Shown: piece after piece, positions 32,526-41,378 of the stretch
Layout of the letters: every line of letters starts with the position of its first letter
How positions within the stretch are numbered: position 1 is the first letter of the stretch
Assembly: GCF_041053105.1 (NCBI RefSeq)
Contig: NZ_CP163444.1
Coordinates: 3,348,001 to 3,412,000 of the forward strand
Reading direction: 5' to 3'
From: Streptomyces sp. R44
GTDB lineage: Bacteria; Actinomycetota; Actinomycetes; Streptomycetales; Streptomycetaceae
Length of the DNA stretch: 64,000 nucleotides
Made by a program: the position numbers and the translations under genes
Notes under the pieces: generated by a model
What the model was told of the DNA's origin: nothing
The model's input: only the letters and a program-made list of their open reading frames with translations
Databases searched by the model: none

Positions 32526-34805
32526 TCAGTCCCGCAGCAGGTCCGGGACCCCCGCCTCGTCCGGCATGTCACGGTCGCCCGCGAGCACCGTGAGCGCCTG
32601 CGTGGACCGGGTGAGGGCCACGTACAGGACCCGCAGGCCGGCCGGGGACTCGTCCGCGATCTCGGCGGGCGAGACGACCACCGTCGCGTCGTACTCCAGC
32701 CCCTTCGCCTCCAGGGAGCCGAGGGCGACCACCCGGTCGCCGAGGCCGGCGAGCCAGCGCGCGGCCTCGTCCCGCCGGTTCATGGCGACGACGACACCGA
32801 CGGTTCCGTCCACCTGGGTGAGCAGCCGCTCCGCTTCCAAACGTACGGTTTCGGCCAGATCGCCCTTCTCCGGCACCGGTACGAAGCGGGGCTCGACGCC
32901 CGTGGAGCGGACGGCGCGCGGCGATTCCTTGCCCGGCATGGCGAGCGCGAGGACCTTGGCGGCGAGCTCGGCGATCTCCGCCGGGTTCCGGTAGTTCACG
33001 GTGAGCTCGAAGCGGCGCCGCGGCCGGGAGCCGAGGGCCTCGTCCCGGGCCTCGGCGGCCTCGTCCGGATCCGACCAGGAGGACTGCGCCGGGTCGCCGA
33101 CGACCGTCCAGGTGGCGTGCCGGCCGCGCCGCCCGACCATCCGCCACTGCATGGGCGTCAGGTCCTGGGCCTCGTCGACGATCACGTGCGCGTACTCGGT
33201 GCGCTCCGCGGCGAGCCGCTCGGCCCGCTCCCGCTGGGTCTCCTCCCGTACGGGCATCAGCTCCTCCAGGCCCGTGAGCTGGTCCAGCGGGTCGTACTCC
33301 CGCTTCTTGCGGGGCCGGGCCGGGGCGCCGAGCAGGGTGTTCAGCTCGTCGAGGAGGGCGACGTCGTGGACGGACAGCTCCCGGCGGCGCAGCGAACGCG
33401 CGAGCCGCCGCACCTCGCCCGGGTTGAGGATCCGGCGGGCCCAGCGGCCGAGCCGCCGCTCGTCGGCCATCGCGTCGAGGACCTGACGGGGAGTGAGCTC
33501 GGGCCACCAGGCGTCGAGGAAGCCGAGGAACGAGTCCTCCGTCGAGACGTCCTCGTCGAAGGAGGAGCGCAGCTCGGCGGCGAGCTCGGGGTCGCTGTGC
33601 CGGCCGGCGGCGCCGGACTTGGCGTACAGCGCGTCGAGGAGGAGCCGGCGGGCGCGGGGCCGCAGGAGGTTGACGGGGGCGGTGCCGCCGAGGACGTTGT
33701 GCCGGATGCGGCGGAGCTCGTCGGCTTCCAGTTCGAGCCGCCGCCCGAAGGCGACGACGCGCAGGAGCTGCGGGGCGTCCGGGCTCTCCAGGGCGCCCCT
33801 GGCCGCCTTCCGCAGCACATGGACCATGCGGGAGGAGCCCTTGACGCGGGCGACGGCGGGCTCGTCGTACGCGGTGGCCTCGGCGCCGTCGACGAGCGAG
33901 CCGACGGCACGGATCGCGACCTGGCCCTCCTCGCCGAGGGAGGGCAGGACGCCCTCGGTGTACGAGACGAGGAGCGGGGTCGGGGAGACGATGAGGATGC
34001 CGCCCGCGTACCGCCGCCGGTCCTGGTAGAGCAGATAGGCGGCCCGGTGCAGCGCGACCGCCGTCTTCCCCGTCCCCGGTCCGCCCTCGACGTACGTGAC
34101 GGAGGCGGCGGGCGCGCGGATGACCAGGTCCTGCTCGGCCTGGATGGAGGACACGATGTCCCGCATGGTGTGGCTGCGGGCCTGGCCGAGGGCGGCCATC
34201 AGGGCGCCGTCGCCGATCACGGGCAGCTCGCGGCCGTCGAGGGTGGCGCGGAGCTCGGGACGCATCAGGTCGTCCTCGACGCCGAGGACCTGGCGGCCCT
34301 TGGAGCGGATGACGCGACGGCGCACGACGCGGCCGGGGTCGACGGGCGTGGACCGGTAGAAGGGCGCGGCCGCGGGCGCGCGCCAGTCGATGACGAGCGG
34401 CGAGTAGTCGGCGTCGAGGACGCCGATCCGCCCGATGTGGAGGGTCTCGCCGATCTCGGCGGTGTTGTCGGGCCGTACGGCGTCCTCGGCGGGCTCGACG
34501 GAGGTGTAGGCCCCGTCGGGCCCCTTCTTCCCGTCCTTGCCGTACAGGAGGTCGATCCGGCCGAAGAGGAAGTCCTCGAACTCGTTGTTGAGCCGGTTGA
34601 GGTGGATGCCGGCCCGGAAGACCTGGGCGTCACGCTCGGCGAGGGCGCCGGGCGTGCCGACCTGGCCCCGCTGGGCGGCGTCGTTCATCAGGAACTCCGC
34701 CTCGTGGATCTTCTCCTCCAGTCGGCGGTAGACCTGATCCAGATGTTCCTGCTCGACACCGATCTCACGGTCTCTGACCGTGTCCACGGCTTCCTGCGCG
34801 GCCAC
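32526..34805 (-). CDS. helD: HelD-type RNA polymerase recycling ATPase (UvrD/Rep superfamily 1)
   Basis: A 759-residue cytoplasmic protein. The N-terminal ~120 residues are a long charged coiled coil (LDQVYRRLEEKIHEAEF), the arm that HelD proteins push into RNA polymerase to free stalled enzyme. Then come Walker A GGPGTGKTAVALHRAAYLLY, Walker B VIVDEAQDLTPMQW, VVGDPAQSSW and the motif VI region YVALTRSTQAL. The Streptomyces relative HelR protects polymerase from rifamycins, but the upstream region here has no rifamycin-associated palindrome that I can find. I therefore favour the housekeeping HelD role. Start ATG 34805 with AAGGGGGC upstream. Stands alone in its transcription unit. Confidence 0.9.
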   Translation of the reverse strand: MAAQEAVDTVRDREIGVEQEHLDQVYRRLEEKIHEAEFLMNDAAQRGQVGTPGALAERDAQVFRAGIHLNRLNNEFEDFLFGRIDLLYGKDGKKGPDGAYTSVEPAEDAVRPDNTAEIGETLHIGRIGVLDADYSPLVIDWRAPAAAPFYRSTPVDPGRVVRRRVIRSKGRQVLGVEDDLMRPELRATLDGRELPVIGDGALMAALGQARSHTMRDIVSSIQAEQDLVIRAPAASVTYVEGGPGTGKTAVALHRAAYLLYQDRRRYAGGILIVSPTPLLVSYTEGVLPSLGEEGQVAIRAVGSLVDGAEATAYDEPAVARVKGSSRMVHVLRKAARGALESPDAPQLLRVVAFGRRLELEADELRRIRHNVLGGTAPVNLLRPRARRLLLDALYAKSGAAGRHSDPELAAELRSSFDEDVSTEDSFLGFLDAWWPELTPRQVLDAMADERRLGRWARRILNPGEVRRLARSLRRRELSVHDVALLDELNTLLGAPARPRKKREYDPLDQLTGLEELMPVREETQRERAERLAAERTEYAHVIVDEAQDLTPMQWRMVGRRGRHATWTVVGDPAQSSWSDPDEAAEARDEALGSRPRRRFELTVNYRNPAEIAELAAKVLALAMPGKESPRAVRSTGVEPRFVPVPEKGDLAETVRLEAERLLTQVDGTVGVVVAMNRRDEAARWLAGLGDRVVALGSLEAKGLEYDATVVVSPAEIADESPAGLRVLYVALTRSTQALTVLAGDRDMPDEAGVPDLLRD

Positions 34806-34892
34806 CTAAGGCCCCCTTCTCACGTGCACTGGGCAGCCGTCGAGCGTACGCCACGAGGGGGCACCGTGTCAGGCGCGGGGCCCGCACGCCCG

Positions 34893-34991
34893 CCCGTGTG
34901 GGCCCGCGCCGGTGCTGGGCGGTGCCCCCACCCACCCCCGTGTGGGCCCGCGCCCGTACTGGGCGGTGCCCCCACCCACCCCCGTGTGGGC
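34893..34991. repeat. 44-base tandem repeat
   Basis: Two full units and about 11 bases of a third, each starting CCCGTGTGGGC and starting at 34893, 34937 and 34981. The copies differ at very few positions. The sequence is noncoding in every plausible frame. Purpose unknown; such arrays vary in copy number between strains. Confidence 0.85.
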
Positions 34992-35158
34992 AATCGTCCC
35001 GCTGGGGCGGGACGGGTGGGCACACGGGACGGCGCGCCGAGCGGCGCCTCCGCGTTCCGCGCCTGGACCCGAACCCGATGCGCGGCGCCCAACGTGGTGC
35101 GGGTCAGGGCGCGTAAGCCTCTGGCGCCGGCAAGGGCGCCGTTCCGTTGTGCCCACCC

Positions 35159-35177
35159 GTTCCGCCCCTTGCGGAAC
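35159..35177 (-). terminator. Possible terminator of the hemD fusion gene
   Basis: A 7-base hairpin GTTCCGC-CCCTT-GCGGAAC, 40 bases after the stop of the gene at 35217. No U-run follows, so the call is tentative. Confidence 0.4.
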
Positions 35178-35216
35178 GCCTGCCCACAACGGCGGAAGCG
35201 CGCCCACAACGGGGGC

Positions 35217-36353
35217 CTAGCCGTCGTACTTCGACTCCGGGGACGCGTCCAGCGCCAGCCGATACCCCCGCTTCACCACCGTCTGGATCAGCTTCGGCGT
35301 GCCGAGGGCCGTGCGGAGGCGGGCCATCGCCGTCTCCACGGCGTGTTCGTCGCGCCCCGCGCCGGGCAGGGCGCGGAGGAGGTCGGCGCGGGAGACGACC
35401 CAGCCGGGCCGGCGGGCCAGGAGGCCGAGGAGGGCCATCCCGGCGGGCGGGACGGGCCGCAGGGCGCCGTCGACGAGGACCGCGTGCCCGCGGACCTCGA
35501 CCCGGTGCCCGGCGACCGGCAGGACCCGCGCCCGCCCGGGAAGCTCCCGGCAGAGGAGCTGCACGAGCGGCCCGAGCCGGAACCGCTCGGGCTGGTACGT
35601 GTCGATGCCCTCCGCCTGCAGCGGCAGCGCCGTCACGGGCCCCACGCACACCGCGAGCACGTCGTGCCGGAGCGCGGCGACGAGGTCGTCCCGTACCCCC
35701 CGCTCCGCCGCCCGGGAGAAGAGGGAGGCGGCGGCCGGCGCGCTGGTGAAGGTCACCGCGTCGAGGCCCCGCGCGAGCGTCGCGTCGAGGAGCCGGTCGA
35801 GCGGCCCGATGTCCTCGGGCGGCATCCACCGGTAGACGGGGACGCCGACGACCTCCGCGCCGCCCGCCGTCAGGGCCTCCACGAAGCCGGGCAGGGGCTC
35901 CCCGTGCAGCTGGAGCGCGATCCGCCGACCGGCCACGCCTTCGGCGAGGAGCCGGTCGAGGACCTCGGCCATGGACTCCGAGGAGGGCGACCAGGACTCG
36001 GTGAGTCCGGCGGCCCGTACGGCGCCCTTGACCTTGGGGCCCCGGGCGAGGAGCTCCACACGACGCAGCACGTCGAGGAGCTCCTCCCCGTACCCCCAGC
36101 CCTCCGCCGCCTCGACCCAGCCCCGGAAGCCGATCGCCGTGGTGGCGACGACGACGTCCGGGGCGTGGCCGATGAGTTCCTTGGTGGCGGCGAGGAGCTC
36201 GGTGTCGTCGGCCAGGGGGACGATCCGCAGGGCGGGGCCGTGGACGACGGCCGCGCCGCGCCGCCGCAGCAGCGCGATCAGCTCGTCGGCGCGGCGTGCC
36301 GCGGTGACGCCGACGGTGAAGCCGGCGAGGGGGCCGTGTTCTTGCTCGTCCAT
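35217..36353 (-). CDS. Uroporphyrinogen-III synthase fused to an OmpR-type DNA-binding domain
   Basis: A 378-residue fusion. Residues ~12-260 are a HEM4 domain (GFTVGVTAARRADELIALL, VTFTSAPAAASLF, LAVCVGPVTALPL), which closes hydroxymethylbilane into uroporphyrinogen III, the branch point of haem, siroheme and B12. Residues ~285-370 are a winged-helix domain ending in TVVKRGYRLAL, the signature of OmpR-type response regulators, but no receiver domain is present. I start at ATG 36353; the frame is open to 36431. It precedes no other haem gene and sits after a nitrate transporter, so the fusion could act as a siroheme-linked regulator of nitrogen assimilation. That role is inference. Confidence 0.9.
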   Translation of the reverse strand: MDEQEHGPLAGFTVGVTAARRADELIALLRRRGAAVVHGPALRIVPLADDTELLAATKELIGHAPDVVVATTAIGFRGWVEAAEGWGYGEELLDVLRRVELLARGPKVKGAVRAAGLTESWSPSSESMAEVLDRLLAEGVAGRRIALQLHGEPLPGFVEALTAGGAEVVGVPVYRWMPPEDIGPLDRLLDATLARGLDAVTFTSAPAAASLFSRAAERGVRDDLVAALRHDVLAVCVGPVTALPLQAEGIDTYQPERFRLGPLVQLLCRELPGRARVLPVAGHRVEVRGHAVLVDGALRPVPPAGMALLGLLARRPGWVVSRADLLRALPGAGRDEHAVETAMARLRTALGTPKLIQTVVKRGYRLALDASPESKYDG

Positions 36354-36437
36354 GGGGCCTGAGCCTGACGGGGACGCGTGACGGTCTCGGTTCGCCCGTA
36401 TTTCCTGGTCGTTACGGTCCGCGCCGGGCATGGGGGG

Positions 36438-37793
36438 TCACACCCGAGCGTAGCCGGACCGGGGCTCCGGCTCCGTGACCGCGGCGGCGGTCTCGGGGAC
36501 GGCGGCCGGGGCCCGAAGGTATACCGCCCAGGTGACGACCATGCAGGCCGCGTAGAAGGCGAGGAAGGCGACGAAGGCGCCGGTGCCGGTGCCGGCGGTC
36601 TGGAAGGACTGGCGGAAGGCGAGGTTGATGCCGAGTCCGCCGAGCGCGCCGACGGCTCCGATGAGGCCCATGGAGGCCCCGGAGAGCCGTCGTCCGTAGG
36701 CTTCGGCGGCCTCGCCCGCGAGGCCCTTGCGGTGTCCCTGGGCGAGGAAGATCGCCGGGATCATCTTGTACGTGGAGCCGTTGCCGAGCCCGCTGAGGAC
36801 GAAGAGCCCGATGAAGCCGACGAGGAAGACGGCGAGGGACTCGATCACGGAGGCGTAGATCACGACGGCGGTCGCGGTGGCCATCGCGGCGAAGGTCCAC
36901 AGGGTGATGCGGGCGCCGCCGTGCCGGTCGGCGAGGGTGCCGCCGACGGGCCGGATGAGGGAGCCGAGGAGCGGGCCGATGAAGGTGAGCGAGGCGGCCT
37001 GGAGCGGGGTGCGGCCGAACTGGGTCTGGAGGACGAGGCCGAAGGCGAAGCTGTAGCCGATGAAGGAGCCGAAGGTGCCGATGTAGAGGAAGGCCATGAT
37101 CCAGGTGTGCCGGGCCCTCACGGCCTCCTTCGCGGCGCCGGTGTCGTTCTTCACCGGGGCGAGGTTGTCCATGAAGAGCGCGGCGCAGACGGCGGCGACG
37201 ACGATCAGCGGCAGGTAGACGCCGAGGACGATCCGGGGGTGCAGTGCCCCGGCGGTGCCGATGACGAGGAGGCCGACGAGCTGGACGACGGGGACGCCGA
37301 TGTTGCCGCCGCCGGCGTTGAGGCCGAGGGCCCAGCCCTTCTTCCGGAGCGGGAAGAAGGCGTTGATGTTGGTCATGGAGGAGGCGAAGTTGCCGCCGCC
37401 GACGCCGGTGAGCGCCGCCACCAGGACGAAGGTCGTGTACGAGGTGCCGGGCCGCATCACCGCGAAGGCGAGGGCGGTGGGCAGCAGGAGCAGCAGAGCG
37501 CTGACGACCGTCCAGTTCCGGCCGCCGAAGCGGGCGACGGCGAAGGTGTACGGGATCCGGATCAGAGCGCCGGTGAAGGTCGCGGTGGCGATCAGGAAGA
37601 ACTTCCCGGCCGGGTCGACCCCGTACTGCGGGCCCATGAAGAGGACCATGACCGACCAGAGGCTCCATACGGAGAAGCCGATGTGCTCGGAGAGCACGGA
37701 GAAGAGCAGATTGCGCCGGGCGATCTTCTCCCCCTTCTCCCGCCAGAAGGTCTCGTCCTCCGGTTCCCAGCGTTCGATCCAGCGGCCACCCAT
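36438..37793 (-). CDS. narK: Nitrate/nitrite transporter of the major facilitator superfamily (NarK/NasA-type)
   Basis: A 451-residue membrane protein with about 12 helices. It carries the two nitrate signatures of the family: GGNFASSMTNINAFFP (first half) and GLNAGGGNIGVPVVQLVG just after it, plus Arg residues in RIPYTFAVARFGGRNW expected to bind nitrate. It should import nitrate or exchange nitrate for nitrite. It begins GTG or ATG near 37793 with GGAGGTGCGAG upstream. It lies 84 bases before the hemD/winged-helix gene on the same strand, so the two may be cotranscribed. Confidence 0.93.
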   Translation of the reverse strand: MGGRWIERWEPEDETFWREKGEKIARRNLLFSVLSEHIGFSVWSLWSVMVLFMGPQYGVDPAGKFFLIATATFTGALIRIPYTFAVARFGGRNWTVVSALLLLLPTALAFAVMRPGTSYTTFVLVAALTGVGGGNFASSMTNINAFFPLRKKGWALGLNAGGGNIGVPVVQLVGLLVIGTAGALHPRIVLGVYLPLIVVAAVCAALFMDNLAPVKNDTGAAKEAVRARHTWIMAFLYIGTFGSFIGYSFAFGLVLQTQFGRTPLQAASLTFIGPLLGSLIRPVGGTLADRHGGARITLWTFAAMATATAVVIYASVIESLAVFLVGFIGLFVLSGLGNGSTYKMIPAIFLAQGHRKGLAGEAAEAYGRRLSGASMGLIGAVGALGGLGINLAFRQSFQTAGTGTGAFVAFLAFYAACMVVTWAVYLRAPAAVPETAAAVTEPEPRSGYARV

Positions 37794-37926
37794 CTCGCAC
37801 CTCCACGGAGTCGGATCCTGATGCGACCGACGGTAGGAAGGGCGCGTTTCAGGCCGGTGCCGTGAGGTGACGGTGGCGGAACCTTGCTCTCACCCGGCGT
37901 ACGACTCCCCTGTGAGCGCCCCCGCT

Positions 37927-38877
37927 CTACGCGGGCAGGCCGGGCTCGCCCTCGGGCAGCCAGGAGCCGGGCGGGCGCTCCAGCCAGCTCTCCCGGGCGC
38001 CCAGCTCCGCGGCGGCCCGGCGCAGGGCGTCCAGGCCGGGGTGGCGGAGTCCCTTGCGCCACACGAGGCTCACGGGTGAGAGGGGGACGGGGTCGACGAG
38101 TGGCCGGATCACGCAGTTCGGCATGGACGGGAAGTCGACGACGGCGAGGACCGGGTCGCCGTACTTGGCCATGAGCCGGCGGAACTCCTCGTGCCCGACG
38201 GCGAGCGGTGCGGGCGGGGCGACCTCGATGTCCCGGCCGGCGAAGAGGCGGGCGGCGAGGTCGGTCCACTCGGGCGTGCGGTCGTTTCCGGCTCCGGCGT
38301 AGATCCTCAGGCCGGCGAGGCGGGCGAGCGGCACCTCGGGCAGCGCGGCGAGGGGGTGGTCCTCGCGCAGGACCACGGCCATCGGCTCGTACCGGACGAA
38401 CTGGGAGTCGAGCCGCGACCGGAGCCGGGCGTCGAGTCCTCCGTACCGGCCGAAGGAGGTGTCGATCCGGCCGGCGAGGATGGACTGCGCGGCGCCGGTG
38501 AGCCCGCTCTCGTAGCGGGCCATCAGCTCCTGTTCGGGGGCGAGTTCACGGGCCCGGAGGAGAATGCGCTCCTGGACGAGGTCGGGGCTGTTGAGGTCGA
38601 CGAGGAGCGGCCGGGGCGCGGCGCGGAAGGCGTCGCTCAGCTCGTCGTGGGCGGCCAACACCCGGCGGGCGTACGGGAGGAGGCGTTCGCCGTCGGGGGT
38701 GAGGGCGACCTGCCGGGTGGTCCGTACGAAGAGTTCGGCGCCCAACTCCCGCTCCAGGCGCCGGATGTCGCGGCTGAGGGCCTGCTGGGCGACGTAGAGA
38801 CGGGCGGCGGCGCGGGTGAAGTGCAGCTCTTCGGCGACGGCGGTGAAGGCGCGCAGCAGACGCGGGTCGGTGGACAC
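37927..38877 (-). CDS. LysR-family transcriptional regulator
   Basis: A 316-residue regulator: N-terminal helix-turn-helix (LLRAFTAVAEELHFTRAAARLYVAQQALSRDI, of which FTRAAARLYVAQQALS is the recognition part) followed by a LysR substrate-binding domain. I start at GTG 38877, directly before the HTH. The longer frame from ATG 38913 would include a rare TTA codon and an atypical N-terminus. No ribosome site is evident before the GTG, so the mRNA may be leaderless or nearly so. It diverges from an MFS exporter 84 bases away, its most likely target. Confidence 0.9.
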   Translation of the reverse strand: MSTDPRLLRAFTAVAEELHFTRAAARLYVAQQALSRDIRRLERELGAELFVRTTRQVALTPDGERLLPYARRVLAAHDELSDAFRAAPRPLLVDLNSPDLVQERILLRARELAPEQELMARYESGLTGAAQSILAGRIDTSFGRYGGLDARLRSRLDSQFVRYEPMAVVLREDHPLAALPEVPLARLAGLRIYAGAGNDRTPEWTDLAARLFAGRDIEVAPPAPLAVGHEEFRRLMAKYGDPVLAVVDFPSMPNCVIRPLVDPVPLSPVSLVWRKGLRHPGLDALRRAAAELGARESWLERPPGSWLPEGEPGLPA

Positions 38878-38960
38878 CGCCGCATTTAACAACACAGGCG
38901 CGTGAATGGCCACCGAGAAGGTGTTGGACCGGCACGGCCGTGCCCGAGGAGCCTTGGTCC

Positions 38961-40241
38961 ATGCCGCAACCGGACCTCACCCTCACCCCGGCGGGCCCGG
39001 CCCTCGCCCCCCGCTACCGCGACCGGCCCGCCGTCCTCCCCCGCCACCGCGACCGCCACCGGCCCGCCGCCCTCCCCCGCAACCCCTACCTCCGCCTCTT
39101 CACCCACCCCGGCACCCGCGCCTTCACCGCCGGGAACCTGATCGCCCGGCTGCCCATGGGCATGTTCGGCGTCAGCGCCGTGATCATGATCGCGGCGGCG
39201 TACGGCTCCTACGCCCTGGCCGGCGCTGTCACCGCCACCGGCCTCGCCGTCGGCTCCGTCACCGGACCGCTGATCGCCCGGCTCGTCGACCGGTACGGCC
39301 AGGCCAGGATCGCGGTCCCGGCCACCGCCTACGCGGTCCTGGGCCATCTGGTCCTGCTGCTCTGCGTCCACGAGAAGGCCCCCGCCTGGGCGCTGTTCCT
39401 CACGACCGCCGTCACCGCGACCACCCCCAACACGGGCGGCATGTCCCGGGCCCGCTGGGCGCACCTCTTCCGGGACGACCCGGACGCGCTGCACACCGCC
39501 AACGCCTTCGAGCAGGCCGCCGACGAGCTCTGCTACATGATCGGCCCGGTGCTCGCCGCCGTCCTCTGCTCGGCGCTCTTCCCGGAGGCGGGCACGCTCA
39601 CCGCGGCCGCCCTCTTCCTCGGCGGCGTCCTGGTCTTCGCCGCCCAGCGCTCCACCGAACCCCCGGTCGCCCCCCGCACCACGGCCGGCTCCCCGCTGCG
39701 CGCCCCCGGCATGGCGCCGCTGCTCGCGGTCTTCCTCGCCACGGGAGCGGTCTTCGGCTCCATGGAGGTGGTCACCCTCGCGTACGTGGACAGCCCCGTC
39801 GCGGGACCGGTCCTCGCCCTCCAGGCCGCGGGCTCCTGCGCGGCCGGCCTCCTCTACGGCCGGGCCCGCCGGACGGCCCGGCTGCGCACCTGCCTGGCCG
39901 CGATGACCGTCCTGATGGCGATGCCGCTGCTCGCCGCCTCGACCGGCTTCCTGCACGCCCTGGCCGTCGGCCTCCTCCTGGCGGGCATGGCGACGGCGCC
40001 GACGATGGTGACGGGCATGGGCCTGGTCCAGCGCCTCACGCCCGCGGCCCAGCTCAACGAGGGCATGACCCTCGCCGTGACCGCCCTCCTGGCGGGCATC
40101 GCGACCGGTTCGGCCACCGGCGGCTGGGCCGCCGACCACGCGCCCTTCGCCTCCTTCGGCTTCCTGATCCCGGTGACGGCGGCGGCGGTGGCCCTGACCT
40201 TGTGCGCGACGACCGGGGTCGGCCGCCGCGCAGCGAGGTGA
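38961..40241 (+). CDS. Major facilitator superfamily efflux transporter
   Basis: A 426-residue membrane protein with 12 predicted helices and a soluble, Arg/Pro-rich N-terminus of about 45 residues. Motif A-like VDRYGQARIAV follows helix 2, and the ELCYMIGPVLAA segment matches a subgroup of actinobacterial drug-efflux MFS proteins. ATG 38961 is preferred because GAGGAG lies 9 bases upstream; a GTG seven codons earlier overlaps that site. Probable control by the divergent LysR protein. Substrate unknown. Confidence 0.9.
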   Translation: MPQPDLTLTPAGPALAPRYRDRPAVLPRHRDRHRPAALPRNPYLRLFTHPGTRAFTAGNLIARLPMGMFGVSAVIMIAAAYGSYALAGAVTATGLAVGSVTGPLIARLVDRYGQARIAVPATAYAVLGHLVLLLCVHEKAPAWALFLTTAVTATTPNTGGMSRARWAHLFRDDPDALHTANAFEQAADELCYMIGPVLAAVLCSALFPEAGTLTAAALFLGGVLVFAAQRSTEPPVAPRTTAGSPLRAPGMAPLLAVFLATGAVFGSMEVVTLAYVDSPVAGPVLALQAAGSCAAGLLYGRARRTARLRTCLAAMTVLMAMPLLAASTGFLHALAVGLLLAGMATAPTMVTGMGLVQRLTPAAQLNEGMTLAVTALLAGIATGSATGGWAADHAPFASFGFLIPVTAAAVALTLCATTGVGRRAAR

Positions 40242-40291
40242 TCAGCTCTGCCGCCCAGACCGAGCCTGCAAGAGGGCTTACGGCATGACAA

Positions 40292-40325
40292 AGGCCCGGC
40301 AGTCGCTCGCGCGACCACCGGGCCT
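40292..40325 (-). terminator. Terminator downstream of the tmRNA gene
   Basis: An inverted repeat AGGCCCGG...CCGGGCCT with inner GTCGC/GCGAC pairing, followed on the minus strand by TTTGTC. It lies about 20 bases beyond the tmRNA 3' end. Confidence 0.88.
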
Positions 40326-40343
40326 GTGCCCACATGGGATGAG

Positions 40344-40734
40344 TGGAGATGGCGGGAATCGAACCCGCGTCCAACGGTGCAGAATCAGGGCTTCTCCGTG
40401 TGCAGTCTGGTACGAGTTTCTCAGCCCTCCGGATCACCCAGACAAGTCCGGAACGGGCTCAGTCACTGTTTGATTTCCCTCCCACCCCCGTGACCGGGGC
40501 GAGAGGTTTAGATCCCTGAATGACGCCAGGATCCGGGTCGGGACCACCCCCGGGCTGACGCTCCTCACAGAGGCTTCTGTTCGTTACCTAAAATTAGGCA
40601 GCGAGGGCGAAGCGGGAGTTATCGCTCTTGGTGTTGGCGATTATTGGTTGCGACATATGGTTTACGAGATCATTGCCGCTTCCTCGACACGCTTCCCACT
40701 GCTTCGACATCCGCTGTCGAAACCGATCATCCCC
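40344..40734 (-). ncRNA. ssrA: Transfer-messenger RNA (tmRNA)
   Basis: A one-piece tmRNA of about 391 bases. The 5' end GGGGATGATCGG pairs with the 3' CATCTCC to form the acceptor stem, and the T arm GCGGGTTCGATTCCCGC is intact. The tag frame (40638-40594) reads ANTKSDNSRFALAA and stops with TAA, so trapped proteins get an ALAA degradation tail. The base after the discriminator A is followed by CTC, not CCA, so CCA must be added after processing. It lies downstream of smpB, its protein partner. No clear own promoter is seen, so processing from a longer transcript is possible. Confidence 0.95.
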
Positions 40735-40750
40735 ATGTTGTTTTTTCAAA

Positions 40751-40778
40751 GGTCGCACCCTCTGTGGGGTGCAGGACC
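40751..40778 (-). terminator. Hairpin between smpB and ssrA
   Basis: GCACCC-N6-GGGTGC extended by GGTC/GACC with a two-base bulge, followed by TTTGAAAAAACA on the minus strand. It could stop smpB transcription or act as a processing site just upstream of the tmRNA 5' end. Confidence 0.6.
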
Positions 40779-40814
40779 CATGGTACGTGACCGACGGGTC
40801 CGGTTGCCAGCGTA

Positions 40815-41360
40815 TTAACCGCGCTCGGCGGCCTGGGCCGCCCGCTGCCGCCGACGGGCCGACGCGATCGCCCGGTTCGTCTCGCGCGTGTCCTGCTTCT
40901 CCCGCAGCGTCTGCCGCTTGTCGTACTCCTTCTTGCCCTTGGCCAGCGCGATCTCGCACTTCACCCGGCCGTTCAGGAAGTACAGCGAGAGGGGCACGAT
41001 CGTGTGACCCGTCTCCTGCGACTTCGACTCCAGCTTGTCGATCTCGGCCCGGTGCAGCAGCAGCTTCCGCTTCCGCTTCGCGTGGTGGTTGGTCCAGCTG
41101 CCCTGCATGTACTCGGGCACGTGGATGTTGTGCAGCCACGCCTCGTGGCCGTCGATCTGGACGAAGCCGTCCACCAGCGAGGCCCGGCCCATGCGCAGCG
41201 ACTTCACCTCGGTGCCCATGAGCACCACACCGCACTCGTAGGTGTCGATGATGTGGTAGTCGTGCCGCGCCTTCTTGTTCTGCGCGATGAGCTTGCGCTC
41301 CGGCGCCTTGTCCGTCTTCTTCGCAGGCTTGCCCTGCACGTTCACGAGTCCCTTTGCCAT
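40815..41360 (-). CDS. smpB: SsrA-binding protein
   Basis: A 181-residue SmpB that binds tmRNA and brings it to stalled ribosomes. Core blocks: [44 protein letters not shown] and the tail [15 protein letters not shown] with a basic end. It is about 20 residues longer than usual because of a Lys-rich N-terminal extension ([18 protein letters not shown]). Start ATG 41360, 18 bases after the protease gene, so the two are likely cotranscribed. Confidence 0.96.
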   Translation of the reverse strand: MAKGLVNVQGKPAKKTDKAPERKLIAQNKKARHDYHIIDTYECGVVLMGTEVKSLRMGRASLVDGFVQIDGHEAWLHNIHVPEYMQGSWTNHHAKRKRKLLLHRAEIDKLESKSQETGHTIVPLSLYFLNGRVKCEIALAKGKKEYDKRQTLREKQDTRETNRAIASARRRQRAAQAAERG

Positions 41361-41378
41361 AGTGCGCTCATTTTCGCA

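Larger units (their letters stand above)
34806..35216. other. Intergenic region with GC-rich repeats upstream of helD
   Basis: About 410 bases without a credible gene. It holds the 44-base tandem repeat (34893-34991), several scattered copies of CCCACAACGG/GTGTGGGC words, and a 7-base hairpin at 35159-35177 that may end the hemD transcript. The helD promoter must lie in the left part but shows no clear hexamers. Confidence 0.65.

Noticed and set aside
34806..34900. A rifamycin-associated element upstream of helD, which would mark a HelR resistance gene.
   Set aside because: No GGGGCTTGC-type palindrome was found upstream; the GGGGGCTTGG near 32410 is downstream and not palindromic.
34893..34991. 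The 44-base direct repeats as a CRISPR array or phage attachment site.
   Set aside because: No spacers, no cas genes, no integrase or tRNA nearby.
38878..38960. LysR box (T-N11-A) between the regulator and exporter genes.
   Set aside because: No dyad with convincing arms; only AT-rich bases around 38883-38890.
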